Source: an uncultured Allofournierella sp. (GTDB taxonomy: Bacteria > Bacillota > Clostridia > Oscillospirales > Ruminococcaceae). From it: a stretch of DNA of 53,986 bases. The stretch is from positions 1 to 53,986 of the forward strand of contig CALWNI010000010.1 of the NCBI GenBank assembly GCA_944382775.1, given 5' to 3'. The notes beneath the pieces were generated by a model, which saw nothing but the letters and a program-made list of their open reading frames with translations, made no database searches and had not been told where the DNA came from. Both the position numbers and the translations under genes were made by a program. This document shows, piece after piece, positions 7,628 to 15,009 of the stretch. Positions within the stretch are counted from its first letter, which is position 1; each line of letters begins with the position of its first letter.

Positions 7628-8737
7628 TTAGAAATACATGTAAACCTGACAAGGTAACATGCCGTTGTACAGTTTGCGGCGGCGATTTGCCTTTTTGCCC
7701 AGATGCTTTTCCAAGTCTGCATCGGCGGTAATAATGTACGCACCGGATACGGGATGTTCCTCCAATGCTTTGCCCAGAGTGGCAGCCAGCTTTGCAGCGG
7801 TTGCCAAATCGCCCAGGCGTTCGCCATACGGCGGATTGGTCAACACAATCATTTCGGGGCGGGGTGCAAAGTCCTTTACATCCGCCAACTCAAAACGACA
7901 GCGGTCGCCCACGCCTGCCAGCTTTGCATTCTGGGTTGCCAGTGCCACAGCTGCCGGGTCAATGTCATAACCAAAGCCTTCAAACGCAGCATCTTTGCGG
8001 ATTTCGCTCAATGCCTTTTCACGCTGCTGTGCCCAAATTTGCGGCGGGCAGAAGGTGTAATGCTCCGCAGCAAAGCGACGGCGCAAACCCGGTGCAATGT
8101 TCAAGGCTTTTTGTGCTGCCTCAATTACCATGGTACCACTGCCACAGAAGGGGTCTGCCACAATGGAATCTCTCCGCACACGGCCCAAGTCGGCAATGGC
8201 AGCCGCCAAGGTTTCCTTAATGGGTGCGCCGGTGGCATTGCGGCGGTAGCCACGCTTATGCAAGCCATCGCCAGAGGTATCCAGCATAATCTCCACCACA
8301 TTTTTGCGGATGGAGAAACGGATTTTATACAGTGCGCCGGTTTCGGGCAGCATCAAGGTTTTATGGCCTTTTTTCAGCCGTTCTACCACAGCCTTTTTTA
8401 CAATACTCTGACAAGCCGGCACGCTGGACAAGGTACTGGACAAGCTGGAACCCTTTACGGGGAACTGTGCATCGGCAGGAATCAGCTCTTCCCAAGGAAT
8501 GCTTGCCACACCGTCGAACAATTCGTCAAAGGTGGTGGCAGTGTAGGTTTTCAGCAAAACCAGCACACGCTCGGCACAGCGCAAATTCAGGTTTGCCGCT
8601 GCAATGATATCTGCAGGGCCGGAAAACGCAATGCGGCCGTCGGTAACTTTTACATCTTCGGCACCCAAACGGCGAACCTCAAAGGCTACGGTGCTTTCGG
8701 TGCCAAAATAACAGGGTGCAATTAAATCAAACTTCAT
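7628..8737 (-). CDS. THUMP-domain class I SAM RNA methyltransferase (RlmL/YpsC-like)
   Basis: A 369-residue protein resembling the N-terminal (RlmL) half of E. coli RlmKL and B. subtilis YpsC, which methylate a guanine N2 in 23S rRNA. Residues 1-150 form the ferredoxin-like and THUMP RNA-binding part. DPFCGSGT at 195-202 is the SAM-binding motif, and TNPPYG near residue 300 is the NPPY catalytic motif of N-methyltransferases. The ATG follows AAAGGAGTTTCCTT. It is monocistronic, with its own promoter and a bidirectional terminator. Family assignment is firm; the exact target nucleotide is inferred. Confidence 0.9.
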   Translation of the reverse strand: MKFDLIAPCYFGTESTVAFEVRRLGAEDVKVTDGRIAFSGPADIIAAANLNLRCAERVLVLLKTYTATTFDELFDGVASIPWEELIPADAQFPVKGSSLSSTLSSVPACQSIVKKAVVERLKKGHKTLMLPETGALYKIRFSIRKNVVEIMLDTSGDGLHKRGYRRNATGAPIKETLAAAIADLGRVRRDSIVADPFCGSGTMVIEAAQKALNIAPGLRRRFAAEHYTFCPPQIWAQQREKALSEIRKDAAFEGFGYDIDPAAVALATQNAKLAGVGDRCRFELADVKDFAPRPEMIVLTNPPYGERLGDLATAAKLAATLGKALEEHPVSGAYIITADADLEKHLGKKANRRRKLYNGMLPCQVYMYF

Positions 8738-8814
8738 AAGGAAACTCCTTTTTTATGCGGTTTGCTCCCCAAGCCTTTGCCTGATACAAACCGGTGTACA
8801 ATGTCGTAGTGTTT

Positions 8815-8843
8815 ACTATAGCATAGGCGCATTTCGCGTGCAA
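8815..8843 (-). promoter_or_regulatory. Promoter of the RNA methyltransferase gene
   Basis: Minus strand: -35 TTGCAC, 17-bp spacer, -10 TATAGT. It is back-to-back with the promoter of the DUF4180 gene. Confidence 0.75.
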
Positions 8844-8862
8844 GCTGTTTTTTGATTTTTGT

Positions 8863-8891
8863 TTGCAGGTTTTCTCTTGTTGTGTTATAGT
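8863..8891 (+). promoter_or_regulatory. Promoter of the DUF4180 gene
   Basis: Plus strand: -35 TTGCAG, 17-bp spacer, -10 TATAGT. The predicted start near 8898 leaves a very short leader before the ribosome site TAGGAGG. Confidence 0.75.
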
Positions 8892-8921
8892 ATAAAAAAT
8901 TTTTCTATAGGAGGTTTTCTT

Positions 8922-9290
8922 TTGCATATTACAACGCATACGCAAAACGGTCATACAATCTGCATTGTAGACGGAACCGATAAAATAATTACCGACACCG
9001 GTTCCGCCTTATCGCTTGCCATGGATTTGCAATACCAGCATAATTGCAACCGAATTGCAATTGATAAATCGCTGATTTGCGAAGACTTTTTTATTCTTAG
9101 CACAGGGCTTGCCGGTGAAATTTTACAAAAATTCACAAACTATCACATTAAAATGGCCATTTACGGCGATTACTCACGTTATACCAGCAAGCCATTAAAA
9201 GATTTTATTTACGAATCCAACAAGGGCAATCAATTCTTTTTTGTGGAAACAAAAGAGCTTGCTCTGGAAAAACTGGCAAACGCCAAATAA
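8922..9290 (+). CDS. DUF4180 domain protein
   Basis: A 122-residue protein of the DUF4180 family. Recognisable parts are the early GHTICIVDG strand and the C-terminal DFIYESNKGNQFFFV segment. Biochemical function is unknown. The TTG at 8922 is taken as the start because AGGAGG lies 8 nt upstream and the promoter leaves no room for an earlier start. It is monocistronic between two divergent or convergent neighbours, with its own promoter and terminator. Confidence 0.8.
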   Translation: MHITTHTQNGHTICIVDGTDKIITDTGSALSLAMDLQYQHNCNRIAIDKSLICEDFFILSTGLAGEILQKFTNYHIKMAIYGDYSRYTSKPLKDFIYESNKGNQFFFVETKELALEKLANAK

Positions 9291-9323
9291 AAGAAGCCGC
9301 TTATAATAAGCGGCTTCTTTTTA
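9289..9323. terminator. Bidirectional terminator
   Basis: AAAAGAAGCCGC pairs with GCGGCTTCTTTT across a TTATAATAA loop. It is shared by the DUF4180 gene (plus) and the hibernation factor gene (minus). Confidence 0.9.
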
Positions 9324-9327
9324 TTGC

Positions 9328-9849
9328 TTAGTAGTTATCGGGAATCAGTACACCATAAGTACCGTTTGCTCTGCGATAAACAACCTGAATCTGGTCGTCT
9401 TCCATGTTGCGATACAGATAGAAGTTGTGGCCCAGCAGGTTCATCTGCAAAATTGCTTCTTCGGTGCTGCAGGGTTTTACGGCAAACCGTTTTTCACGGA
9501 TAACATCGTATTCCTCTTCGTGTTCGGGTTCCGCCTGCCATTCTACTGCGGCAGCGCGGGTCAGCTTATCGCCCAAACGCTTGCGGTTCTTTACCAGGCG
9601 GCGGGTCAGCAGTTCTACTGCATCATCCAGCGCATCCTCCATGCGTTCTGCCATTTTTTCAGCCCGGATTACAAGGCCTTTGTCGCGCACTGTAACTTCA
9701 ACCGTTTGTCCACTTTTTTCAACGGTAACAGTAACCTGTGCCTGGGCTTCGCTGGCGAAGAACTTATCCAGCTTGTCCAGCTTTGCTTGCGCCTTTTCTA
9801 CAAAACTCGGTTTTAAAGAAACCTTTCTACCAGTGCATGTGACCTTCAT
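9328..9849 (-). CDS. hpf: Ribosome hibernation-promoting factor, long form
   Basis: A 173-residue long HPF, which joins 70S ribosomes into inactive 100S dimers in stationary phase. Residues 1-100 are the HPF/YfiA RNA-binding domain, with basic residues in RAEKMAERMEDALD and LLTRRLVKNRKR. Residues 120-173 form the C-terminal dimerisation domain ending in the typical YRRANGTYGVLIP. The ATG at 9849 is preferred because AAAGGAGG lies 9 nt upstream and the protein then begins with the conserved strand MKVTCTGRKV. An earlier in-frame start would fall in a hairpin. Confidence 0.94.
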   Translation of the reverse strand: MKVTCTGRKVSLKPSFVEKAQAKLDKLDKFFASEAQAQVTVTVEKSGQTVEVTVRDKGLVIRAEKMAERMEDALDDAVELLTRRLVKNRKRLGDKLTRAAAVEWQAEPEHEEEYDVIREKRFAVKPCSTEEAILQMNLLGHNFYLYRNMEDDQIQVVYRRANGTYGVLIPDNY

Positions 9850-9867
9850 AAACCATTGCCTCCTTTT

Positions 9868-9915
9868 GAAGAATATCGAAAACAGCATTTTGTGCGTTTC
9901 GTGTTGATATTCTTC
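9868..9915 (-). promoter_or_regulatory. Leader hairpin upstream of the hpf ribosome site
   Basis: On the minus strand GAAGAATATC pairs with GATATTCTTC (10 bp), and CGAAA/TTTCG can pair further inside. The 3' arm ends right before AAAGGAGG. The structure could protect the mRNA or modulate ribosome access. Confidence 0.6.
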
Positions 9916-9929
9916 TTTTTGATGGTTAT

Positions 9930-9938
9930 ATTATATCA
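9930..9938 (-). promoter_or_regulatory. Extended -10 promoter of hpf
   Basis: TGATATAAT on the minus strand is an extended -10. The hexamer 17 bp upstream (CTTTAT) is a poor -35. Confidence 0.5.
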
Positions 9939-10024
9939 CATTTACACAAAAAATAAAGGGCAAAATCGCACTAAATTGTAAACACTTTATTAAGCAACTG
10001 TAACAAATTTTGGTTTTTGACAAC

Positions 10025-10055
10025 AAAAAAGACTCAAACCACTTGTATGGTTTGA
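10025..10055 (-). terminator. Terminator of the mazG-to-S1 operon
   Basis: On the minus strand GACTCAAACC pairs with GGTTTGAGTC and is followed by TTTTTTG, just past the S1-protein stop codon. Confidence 0.85.
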
Positions 10056-10064
10056 GTCTTTTTA

Positions 10065-10550
10065 TTAGCCACGTCGACGGGAATAACCGCCGCCACGACG
10101 ATTTTCGGTAACACGCTTTAAATCCGACATTTTTTCTTCGCTTTGGCTCTTGAACTTTGCCATCATGTCTTCAAAGCTCATGTCGCCCTGTGCCTGCTGT
10201 GCTTTCGGCTGCCATACACGGGGTGCATCGCTGCGACCGCCACGCTGCGGACGGCCTGCACCTGCGCCTGCACCGTTGGAGCGGGGAGCACGTGCCGGAC
10301 GAGGTTCCGGGGGCAAGGTGCGCTTAATCGAAAGAGCAATCTTGCCGTCTTCCCCAATGTTCATAACCTTTACTTTTACGGTTTGGCCTTCGCTTAAAAC
10401 CGTAGAAAGATCCTCAATAAAGCCGTTGGAAACCTCGGAAATGTGAACCATTCCGGTTTTGTTTTCGGGTAACGCCACAAATGCACCAAACTGTTTTACA
10501 CCGGTGATTTTACCTTCTAAAATTGCTCCTACCTCTAATTGTAACGCCAT
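10065..10550 (-). CDS. S1-domain RNA-binding protein (YabR-like)
   Basis: A 161-residue protein. Residues 1-75 are a single S1/OB-fold domain (GKITGVKQFGAFVAL, GMVHISEVS, KVKVMNIGEDGKIALSIK), as in B. subtilis YabR and other general-stress S1 proteins. Residues 80-115 are rich in Arg, Gly, Pro and Ala, and the last ten residues form an RGGG...RRRG tail; both are probably unstructured RNA-binding extensions. It ends the mazG-hup-rqcP-yabP-yabQ-divIC operon, the place yabR holds in Bacillus. Its exact RNA target is unknown. Confidence 0.88.
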   Translation of the reverse strand: MALQLEVGAILEGKITGVKQFGAFVALPENKTGMVHISEVSNGFIEDLSTVLSEGQTVKVKVMNIGEDGKIALSIKRTLPPEPRPARAPRSNGAGAGAGRPQRGGRSDAPRVWQPKAQQAQGDMSFEDMMAKFKSQSEEKMSDLKRVTENRRGGGYSRRRG

Positions 10551-10616
10551 GTAACCCCTATTTCTCCTATTACTTATATTATATTATGAAAAGGCTACTT
10601 GCCTTTTGCATCGTAG

Positions 10617-10916
10617 TTATTTGCCCGTAATGTCTACAAATACCCGTTCATTGGGCTTTGCATACCCCAGCTTATCCCGCGCAACGCGTTCAATCAGTTC
10701 TTCATCACTGCCCGACTCCAACACGCGAGAAAGTTCGTCGTTTTGTGCCTGCTGGTTTTCCAACTGCTGCTGCAATGTTTCCAGCTGCTGTTTTTTAGCG
10801 GAAATTTCAACCTGATTGAAAATCATACCAACAACCAGATAACCGCCCAACAGCAAAACACCGCCGCGCACAATTAGCCCGGAAAGTGTAGCTTTCTTTT
10901 TTGTTGTCTTTGCCAT
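10617..10916 (-). CDS. divIC: Septum formation initiator DivIC (FtsB-like)
   Basis: A 99-residue bitopic protein: basic N terminus (KTTKKK), one membrane helix at about 12-33, a coiled coil at about 35-65 rich in Gln and Leu, and a C-terminal KLGYAKPNERVFVD segment typical of PF04977. It is part of the DivIC/FtsL/DivIB divisome subcomplex at the septum. Its place directly after yabQ and before the S1 gene is as in Bacillus. The internal ATG at 10916 is chosen because GGGTGGGAAAG lies just upstream and the protein then has normal length. Confidence 0.88.
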   Translation of the reverse strand: MAKTTKKKATLSGLIVRGGVLLLGGYLVVGMIFNQVEISAKKQQLETLQQQLENQQAQNDELSRVLESGSDEELIERVARDKLGYAKPNERVFVDITGK

Positions 10917-10964
10917 GTCTTTCCCACCCTTTGCGGCATGCCGCCTGTTACACAAAACTTACTT

Positions 10965-11438
10965 TTAATTAGAATTATACAACACCTGGGCCTTTTTTTG
11001 CAACTGTTTTGTCTTTTGTTTTGCCGCCTTTTGTTTGCGCTTTTTTTGCACCTGACCAAATCGCCTTTTCAGCAGCCGCCACAGCGGGCGAACGAGAAAC
11101 AGCGTAAGCAACAAAAACGGCAGCGATAACAGCCATTGCACCAGCCGCTGCAATGCTCCGGTTGCGGGGGCCAGTACAAAAAAATACCCCAACATACCCG
11201 CCAGCAGCCCTGCCGCCATATACCAGCGCACTACACCACTGTAGCTGCGCCCTGCCGAAAAGCTGCAAAGCAACATTGCCGCCAGAAAAAAGCTGCTGAG
11301 ATCCAGCACAAAGCACACCACTTTTGTATGCCCCAAGAAAAACCGTGCTGTGTCGTACAGTGCCGCCAACAAAAAACCCAGCCCCAAACAGCATAGGGCA
11401 TCTGCCAAAACATACGGAACCGCAATATGCGCTACCAT
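10965..11438 (-). CDS. yabQ: Spore cortex protein YabQ
   Basis: A 157-residue membrane protein with four to five hydrophobic segments (residues 10-130) and a very basic Lys/Gln-rich tail. The segment DALCCLGLGFLLAALYDTAR with F..GHTKVVCFVLDLSSF matches the YabQ family. YabQ localises to the forespore outer membrane in B. subtilis and is needed for cortex formation. The ATG at 11438 lies 4 nt past the yabP stop; an earlier in-frame start would overlap yabP by 68 nt. Identification rests on motif and synteny. Confidence 0.85.
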   Translation of the reverse strand: MVAHIAVPYVLADALCCLGLGFLLAALYDTARFFLGHTKVVCFVLDLSSFFLAAMLLCSFSAGRSYSGVVRWYMAAGLLAGMLGYFFVLAPATGALQRLVQWLLSLPFLLLTLFLVRPLWRLLKRRFGQVQKKRKQKAAKQKTKQLQKKAQVLYNSN

Positions 11439-11442
11439 TGGC

Positions 11443-11751
11443 TCACCGTGCCATACGTCGGAAAAATCCGCCGACGCTTTGGCTGGGTTCCGAATATTGC
11501 AAGTAGTCAATTTGTCCGGAAATTTTCAGCTCGCCGGTTTGAATGGAAAGCTCGCTCACTTGAATGCCACGGCCGCCAATGGTTAAAATACCCTTTTGTG
11601 TTTCCAGTGTGGCACCCTGTTCATCGTAACTCACAATTCGGGTAATTCCCGTTGCTGTAATGGAATGCCGCTCTTCCACAATAATATTGTGGGGCAGCTT
11701 TGCGGCGGTTTCTGCCGTGGTTTGCAATTGTTCAAAACGTTTTCCCTGCAT
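11443..11751 (-). CDS. yabP: Sporulation protein YabP
   Basis: A 102-residue soluble protein with NIIVEERHSITATGI and GILTIGGRGIQVSEL, typical of the YabP/YqfC family. In B. subtilis YabP takes part in spore coat assembly. The start at 11751 is chosen from the family length (about 100) and an AGGTG site. Earlier in-frame starts would add about 27 basic residues and overlap rqcP. It lies between rqcP and yabQ, the conserved order. Confidence 0.88.
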   Translation of the reverse strand: MQGKRFEQLQTTAETAAKLPHNIIVEERHSITATGITRIVSYDEQGATLETQKGILTIGGRGIQVSELSIQTGELKISGQIDYLQYSEPSQSVGGFFRRMAR

Positions 11752-11821
11752 TTTTACACCTGCTTTTTTGTCCCGTTTGTGAATCGGGTTTTTGTGCAGT
11801 ATATGCAGGCAGCGGTCTTTT

Positions 11822-12067
11822 TTATTCCTCAATCAGCTGGTACATCTCACGGGCTACATCTTTGCCCAGCGGCGCTTGGGTTGACAGCACCTTTACCTTA
11901 ACGGGACGGTTGCCAAAGGTAATTTCAATCACATCGCCCTCTTTTACCGCATAGCTTGCTTTTACCAAGCGACCATTTACTATAATACGCCCTGCATCGG
12001 CCACCTCGTTGGCTACGGTACGACGTTTGATTAAACGGCTCACCTTTAAATACTTATCAATACGCAT
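11822..12067 (-). CDS. rqcP: S4-domain ribosome quality-control factor RqcP (YabO)
   Basis: An 81-residue protein that is almost only an S4 RNA-binding domain: MRIDKYLKVSRLIKRRT at the start and GRIIVNGRLVKASY in the middle. RqcP works with RqcH on stalled 50S subunits during alanine tailing of nascent chains. The ATG at 12067 has AAAGGAGTG 6-7 nt upstream and gives the family length. It lies between hup and yabP. Confidence 0.92.
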   Translation of the reverse strand: MRIDKYLKVSRLIKRRTVANEVADAGRIIVNGRLVKASYAVKEGDVIEITFGNRPVKVKVLSTQAPLGKDVAREMYQLIEE

Positions 12068-12196
12068 AACATTCACTCCTTTGGTTAAAACAAAATCCCG
12101 CCACCAAAAGCCCAACACCGGGCCCGGCAACGGGATTAAACCATACACTTTGCCCAGGGTATGCCCTTTGCACAGCTTTACATCGGTTTAAAAAAC

Positions 12197-12472
12197 TTAC
12201 TTAGCAACAGCGTCTTTCAGAGCCTTGCCAGCCTTGAAAGCGGGGGTAGTGGTTGCAGGAATGGTGATTTCCTCTTTGGTGCGGGGGTTGCGGCCCTTGC
12301 GAGCGGGACGCTCACGGGTCTCAAAGGTGCCAAAGCCTACCAGAGAAACCTTATCGCCCTTAGCCAGAGCAGCGGTGATAGCCTCTACAGTAGCGTTAAC
12401 AGCCTGCTCAGCGTCTTTTTTAGAAAGGCCAGCGTTCTCTGCGACCGCAGCAATCAGTTCAACTTTAGTCAT
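12197..12472 (-). CDS. hup: HU family DNA-binding protein
   Basis: A 91-residue [24 protein letters not shown] (helix pair 1-40), the [20 protein letters not shown] strand and arm with the DNA-intercalating NP, and the basic C terminus. It bends and compacts DNA. GGAGG lies 9 nt before the ATG at 12472. It sits between mazG and rqcP, an insertion relative to the Bacillus order and common in Clostridia. Confidence 0.96.
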   Translation of the reverse strand: MTKVELIAAVAENAGLSKKDAEQAVNATVEAITAALAKGDKVSLVGFGTFETRERPARKGRNPRTKEEITIPATTTPAFKAGKALKDAVAK

Positions 12473-12512
12473 TTTAAATTTACCTCCAGAATGATTTATC
12501 AGTACAAAGACC

Positions 12513-13316
12513 TCAGGTCTTTGAGGACTGCTCTTGTTTGGCCTGCTGCCAAAACTCGTTGCGCTGTTCATCGCTTACATCTTGCAAGCAAGTTCCTTGC
12601 GATGCAGCCATTTCTTCACAGCGAATTACCTGCTGCATAAATGCATCCGATGCTTGGGTTAGGGCCTGCTCGGGGTCTTGCTTTAGACTGCGGCACAATG
12701 CGGTTGCCGCAAACAGCACATCCCCTACCGGCGGCACGGCTTGTCCCTGCTGCAATGCAGATTCCAGCTGTGCAATCTGCTGTTTCAGTGTTTGCAGCGC
12801 ATCTTGCGGATTTTCACAATCAAACCCATAGGCCGCTGCACGCTTTTGCAGCTTTGCCGCACGCATCAAGGCAGGAAAACTATGGGGAACACTCTCCAGC
12901 CTATCTTTTGCGGTGGCTCTGCCCTTTTCTTTGTTTTTCAGCAGCTCCCAGTTTACCAGTGCTTCGCCGCTGGTAACTGCGCCCATTTCGCCAAACACAT
13001 GGGGGTGACGGTACACCAGCTTTTTGCAGATTCCATCGCATACCTCATCAAAGGTAAACCGACCGGCTTCTGCTTCCATCTGGCTGTGCAGTGCAACCTG
13101 CAACAGCACATCGCCCAGCTCTTCTTGCAGCAAATGTGCATCCTGCCGGTCAATGGCATCAATTACTTCGTAGGTTTCTTCAATAAAGTTCATACGAATG
13201 CTTTGGTGTGTTTGCTCCCGATCCCACGGGCAACCGCCTTGCGGATCGCGCAACAGCGAAACAATCTCCACCAAATCTTGCATGGTATAGTGTTCTTTGG
13301 GCTGAAATTTTACCAT
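12513..13316 (-). CDS. mazG: Nucleoside triphosphate pyrophosphohydrolase MazG
   Basis: A 267-residue protein hydrolysing NTPs to NMP and pyrophosphate, thought to clear aberrant nucleotides. The N-terminal MazG domain carries [11 protein letters not shown] and the metal-binding EETYE...EELGD pattern; the C-terminal half is a second, more diverged MazG-like region. B. subtilis YabN has an extra N-terminal methylase domain that is absent here. The ATG at 13316 is 9 nt from GGAGG; an in-frame TTG lies 9 nt earlier but is too close. It is the first gene of a seven-gene operon. Confidence 0.94.
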   Translation of the reverse strand: MVKFQPKEHYTMQDLVEIVSLLRDPQGGCPWDREQTHQSIRMNFIEETYEVIDAIDRQDAHLLQEELGDVLLQVALHSQMEAEAGRFTFDEVCDGICKKLVYRHPHVFGEMGAVTSGEALVNWELLKNKEKGRATAKDRLESVPHSFPALMRAAKLQKRAAAYGFDCENPQDALQTLKQQIAQLESALQQGQAVPPVGDVLFAATALCRSLKQDPEQALTQASDAFMQQVIRCEEMAASQGTCLQDVSDEQRNEFWQQAKQEQSSKT

Positions 13317-13350
13317 AAAACACAACCTCCCCCAAATTACGGCTTTTCAT

Positions 13351-13379
13351 ATTTTACCCTAGTTAAAGCCCCATTTCAA
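13351..13379 (-). promoter_or_regulatory. Promoter of the mazG operon
   Basis: Minus strand: -35 TTGAAA, 17-bp spacer, -10 TAAAAT, about 35 nt before the mazG ATG. Confidence 0.8.
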
Positions 13380-13403
13380 GCCCTTTTGCCCTATTTTTGG
13401 CTC

Positions 13404-13424
13404 AGGAATGCGGTTTTCATTCCT
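13404..13424. repeat. Palindrome upstream of the mazG promoter
   Basis: AGGAATG and CATTCCT face each other across 7 bp, about 25 bp upstream of the -35. No T tract follows, so it is not a terminator. It may be an operator. Confidence 0.5.
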
Positions 13425-13507
13425 TGCAATAGAAAACTGTGCTATTTTGGCTTATTTTTCTATGAAAAACATGAATTTTCGCAGCCTTTGTGCAGAAATT
13501 CGCCCAC

Positions 13508-13545
13508 AAAAAAACGGAACAAACGCCAGTCTGTTCCGTTTTGTT
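13508..13545 (-). terminator. Terminator of the zinc-ribbon protein gene
   Basis: Minus strand: AAAACGGAACA pairs with TGTTCCGTTTT and runs into TTTTTTTG. Confidence 0.85.
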
Positions 13546-13565
13546 TGATTTTTTGTCGGTATTTT

Positions 13566-13994
13566 TTACAGCTGTGTGCCGCAATGCTTGCAGAACAAAG
13601 CGTCTTCCTCCACCAATGCACCGCACTGGGGGCATACCTTTTCGGTTTCGGCGGCAGGCTCTTCCTGCTCCATGGTATAGGTGTAAACCAGGGGGCTGTT
13701 TGCGGATTCTGTTGCAGTTTGCTCTGCCTCGCGCTTTTTCAGCTCCTCAATTTCCTCTTCAATGCGAGAGATAGCCTCAACGTATTTTTTCACCAGCAGG
13801 TCATTTTCTTCGCCGTTTTTCGCCAGGCTGTACACCAAAGCACCCAGCTGACGCTGTGTCTTGTGCAAACGGGTTTGTGCGTTCAGCAAATCAACCTGCT
13901 TTTTGCCCTTGTTTGCCAAATCCACAGCGGTCTTTTTTGCGCTATCGGCCAGTTGTGCGCCGGTGGCTAAGATTTTATCAAAATCAATATTCAT
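13566..13994 (-). CDS. Coiled-coil protein with C-terminal zinc ribbon
   Basis: A 142-residue protein. Residues 1-95 are helical with a probable coiled coil (residues 70-90: AISRIEEEIEELKKREAE). Residues 120-140 form a zinc ribbon, CPQC and CKHC spaced by 12 residues. There is no signal peptide or membrane segment. Function unknown; such zinc-ribbon proteins are common singletons in Clostridia. It has its own strong promoter and terminator. Confidence 0.85.
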   Translation of the reverse strand: MNIDFDKILATGAQLADSAKKTAVDLANKGKKQVDLLNAQTRLHKTQRQLGALVYSLAKNGEENDLLVKKYVEAISRIEEEIEELKKREAEQTATESANSPLVYTYTMEQEEPAAETEKVCPQCGALVEEDALFCKHCGTQL

Positions 13995-14047
13995 AATGTT
14001 ACACCTCTTTTTAGCTTTATAAGCGAAGCGATATGTGTTGTGGTTTC

Positions 14048-14076
14048 ATTATACTGCACCCCACACAAGGATGCAA
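14048..14076 (-). promoter_or_regulatory. Promoter of the zinc-ribbon protein gene
   Basis: Minus strand: -35 TTGCAT, 17-bp spacer, -10 TATAAT, a near-consensus promoter. It lies immediately past the uridine kinase-like stop, with no terminator visible between. Confidence 0.85.
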
Positions 14077-14082
14077 TGTACC

Positions 14083-15009
14083 TTATCCCAAAAACTCATG
14101 CAGCATCGAGTTTTCCGGCATGAGGGCAAAATCCATGGGGGTTACCAAGGCAAAATTGCCTGCCAACGCATTTAGGCGTTCTGCTTTTGGGTGATGATCC
14201 GGCAATTTGCCTGCCAGCTGGGTGACAAAGGGTGCCAGCAAACAAATTTCGTAGCTGAACGAGGTATCCAGCAAAAGCTGTGCTTCGGTTTTGAACACCT
14301 TGATGAACTGATCCTCGCCGGCGCAAACCTGGTCCCACATGGAGAGGGTTTTTTCCAAACTGTGGCCACGGAACTTATAATCTCGCACCATGCGCCGTGC
14401 CAAACGGATATCCCGTGTTGGCAGAATGCGCTGCCCTTTATAACTGTATTCTTCCCGCAGGCCTGCGTAGATTTTATAGATTCCATTTTTAGGCAAATTC
14501 ACAGTGAGCAGTGGATTCAATGCATGGATGCCTTCCACAATGCAGATACCGCCGTTCAGCTCCAGCGGAATGCGCTCGGCTTTGCGGTTTTCGGTTAAAA
14601 AGTCAAATTCGGGCAAATCGGTACGGCCGTTTTGAATCAGCTCCAACAGGCATTTTTGAATTTCTTCCACATCCAAAGCGGTGATGTTTTCATAGTCTTT
14701 GGTGCCGTCCGGCAAACGGGGGTAGCTGTCTAAATTTTTATAAAAGTTATCCAAACTGATAACCTGTGTATGGCTGCCACGCTGACAAAGCGCAGCGGCC
14801 AATTTGTGGGCTGTGGTGGTTTTGCCCGATGCGGAAGGGCCGGTTAGCATAACCACCTTGCAGCCGCTTGCCAAAACCTCGCTGGCAGCCGCCTGAATGC
14901 GTGCCTCGTACTCATCTTCGCAATGCTTTACAAAGCTTTGCGGGCTTTCGGCTGCTGTATTAACCAAGCTGATTTCAACCAGTCGTTTGGGAATCCAGAT
15001 AGCGGGCAT
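14083..15009 (-). CDS. Uridine kinase-like P-loop nucleoside kinase
   Basis: A 308-residue member of the phosphoribulokinase/uridine kinase family. The P-loop GPSASGKTT is at 57-65, DNFYKNLDSYP follows near 87, EFDFLTENRKAE near 135 and VEGIHALNP near 158. It is longer than canonical Udk (about 210 residues) because of a 50-residue N-terminal extension and a longer C terminus. The clostridial proteins of this type often carry a TGS/ThrRS-like N terminus, and here that part is short. The start overlaps the end of hemZ by 35 nt but has GGAGTGAG 8 nt upstream. The substrate is presumed to be uridine or cytidine. Confidence 0.85.
   Translation of the reverse strand: MPAIWIPKRLVEISLVNTAAESPQSFVKHCEDEYEARIQAAASEVLASGCKVVMLTGPSASGKTTTAHKLAAALCQRGSHTQVISLDNFYKNLDSYPRLPDGTKDYENITALDVEEIQKCLLELIQNGRTDLPEFDFLTENRKAERIPLELNGGICIVEGIHALNPLLTVNLPKNGIYKIYAGLREEYSYKGQRILPTRDIRLARRMVRDYKFRGHSLEKTLSMWDQVCAGEDQFIKVFKTEAQLLLDTSFSYEICLLAPFVTQLAGKLPDHHPKAERLNALAGNFALVTPMDFALMPENSMLHEFLG

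Noticed and set aside
12741-13970. Plus-strand open frame of 409 codons
   Set aside because: Antisense to mazG and the zinc-ribbon gene and runs through a terminator and promoter of the minus strand.
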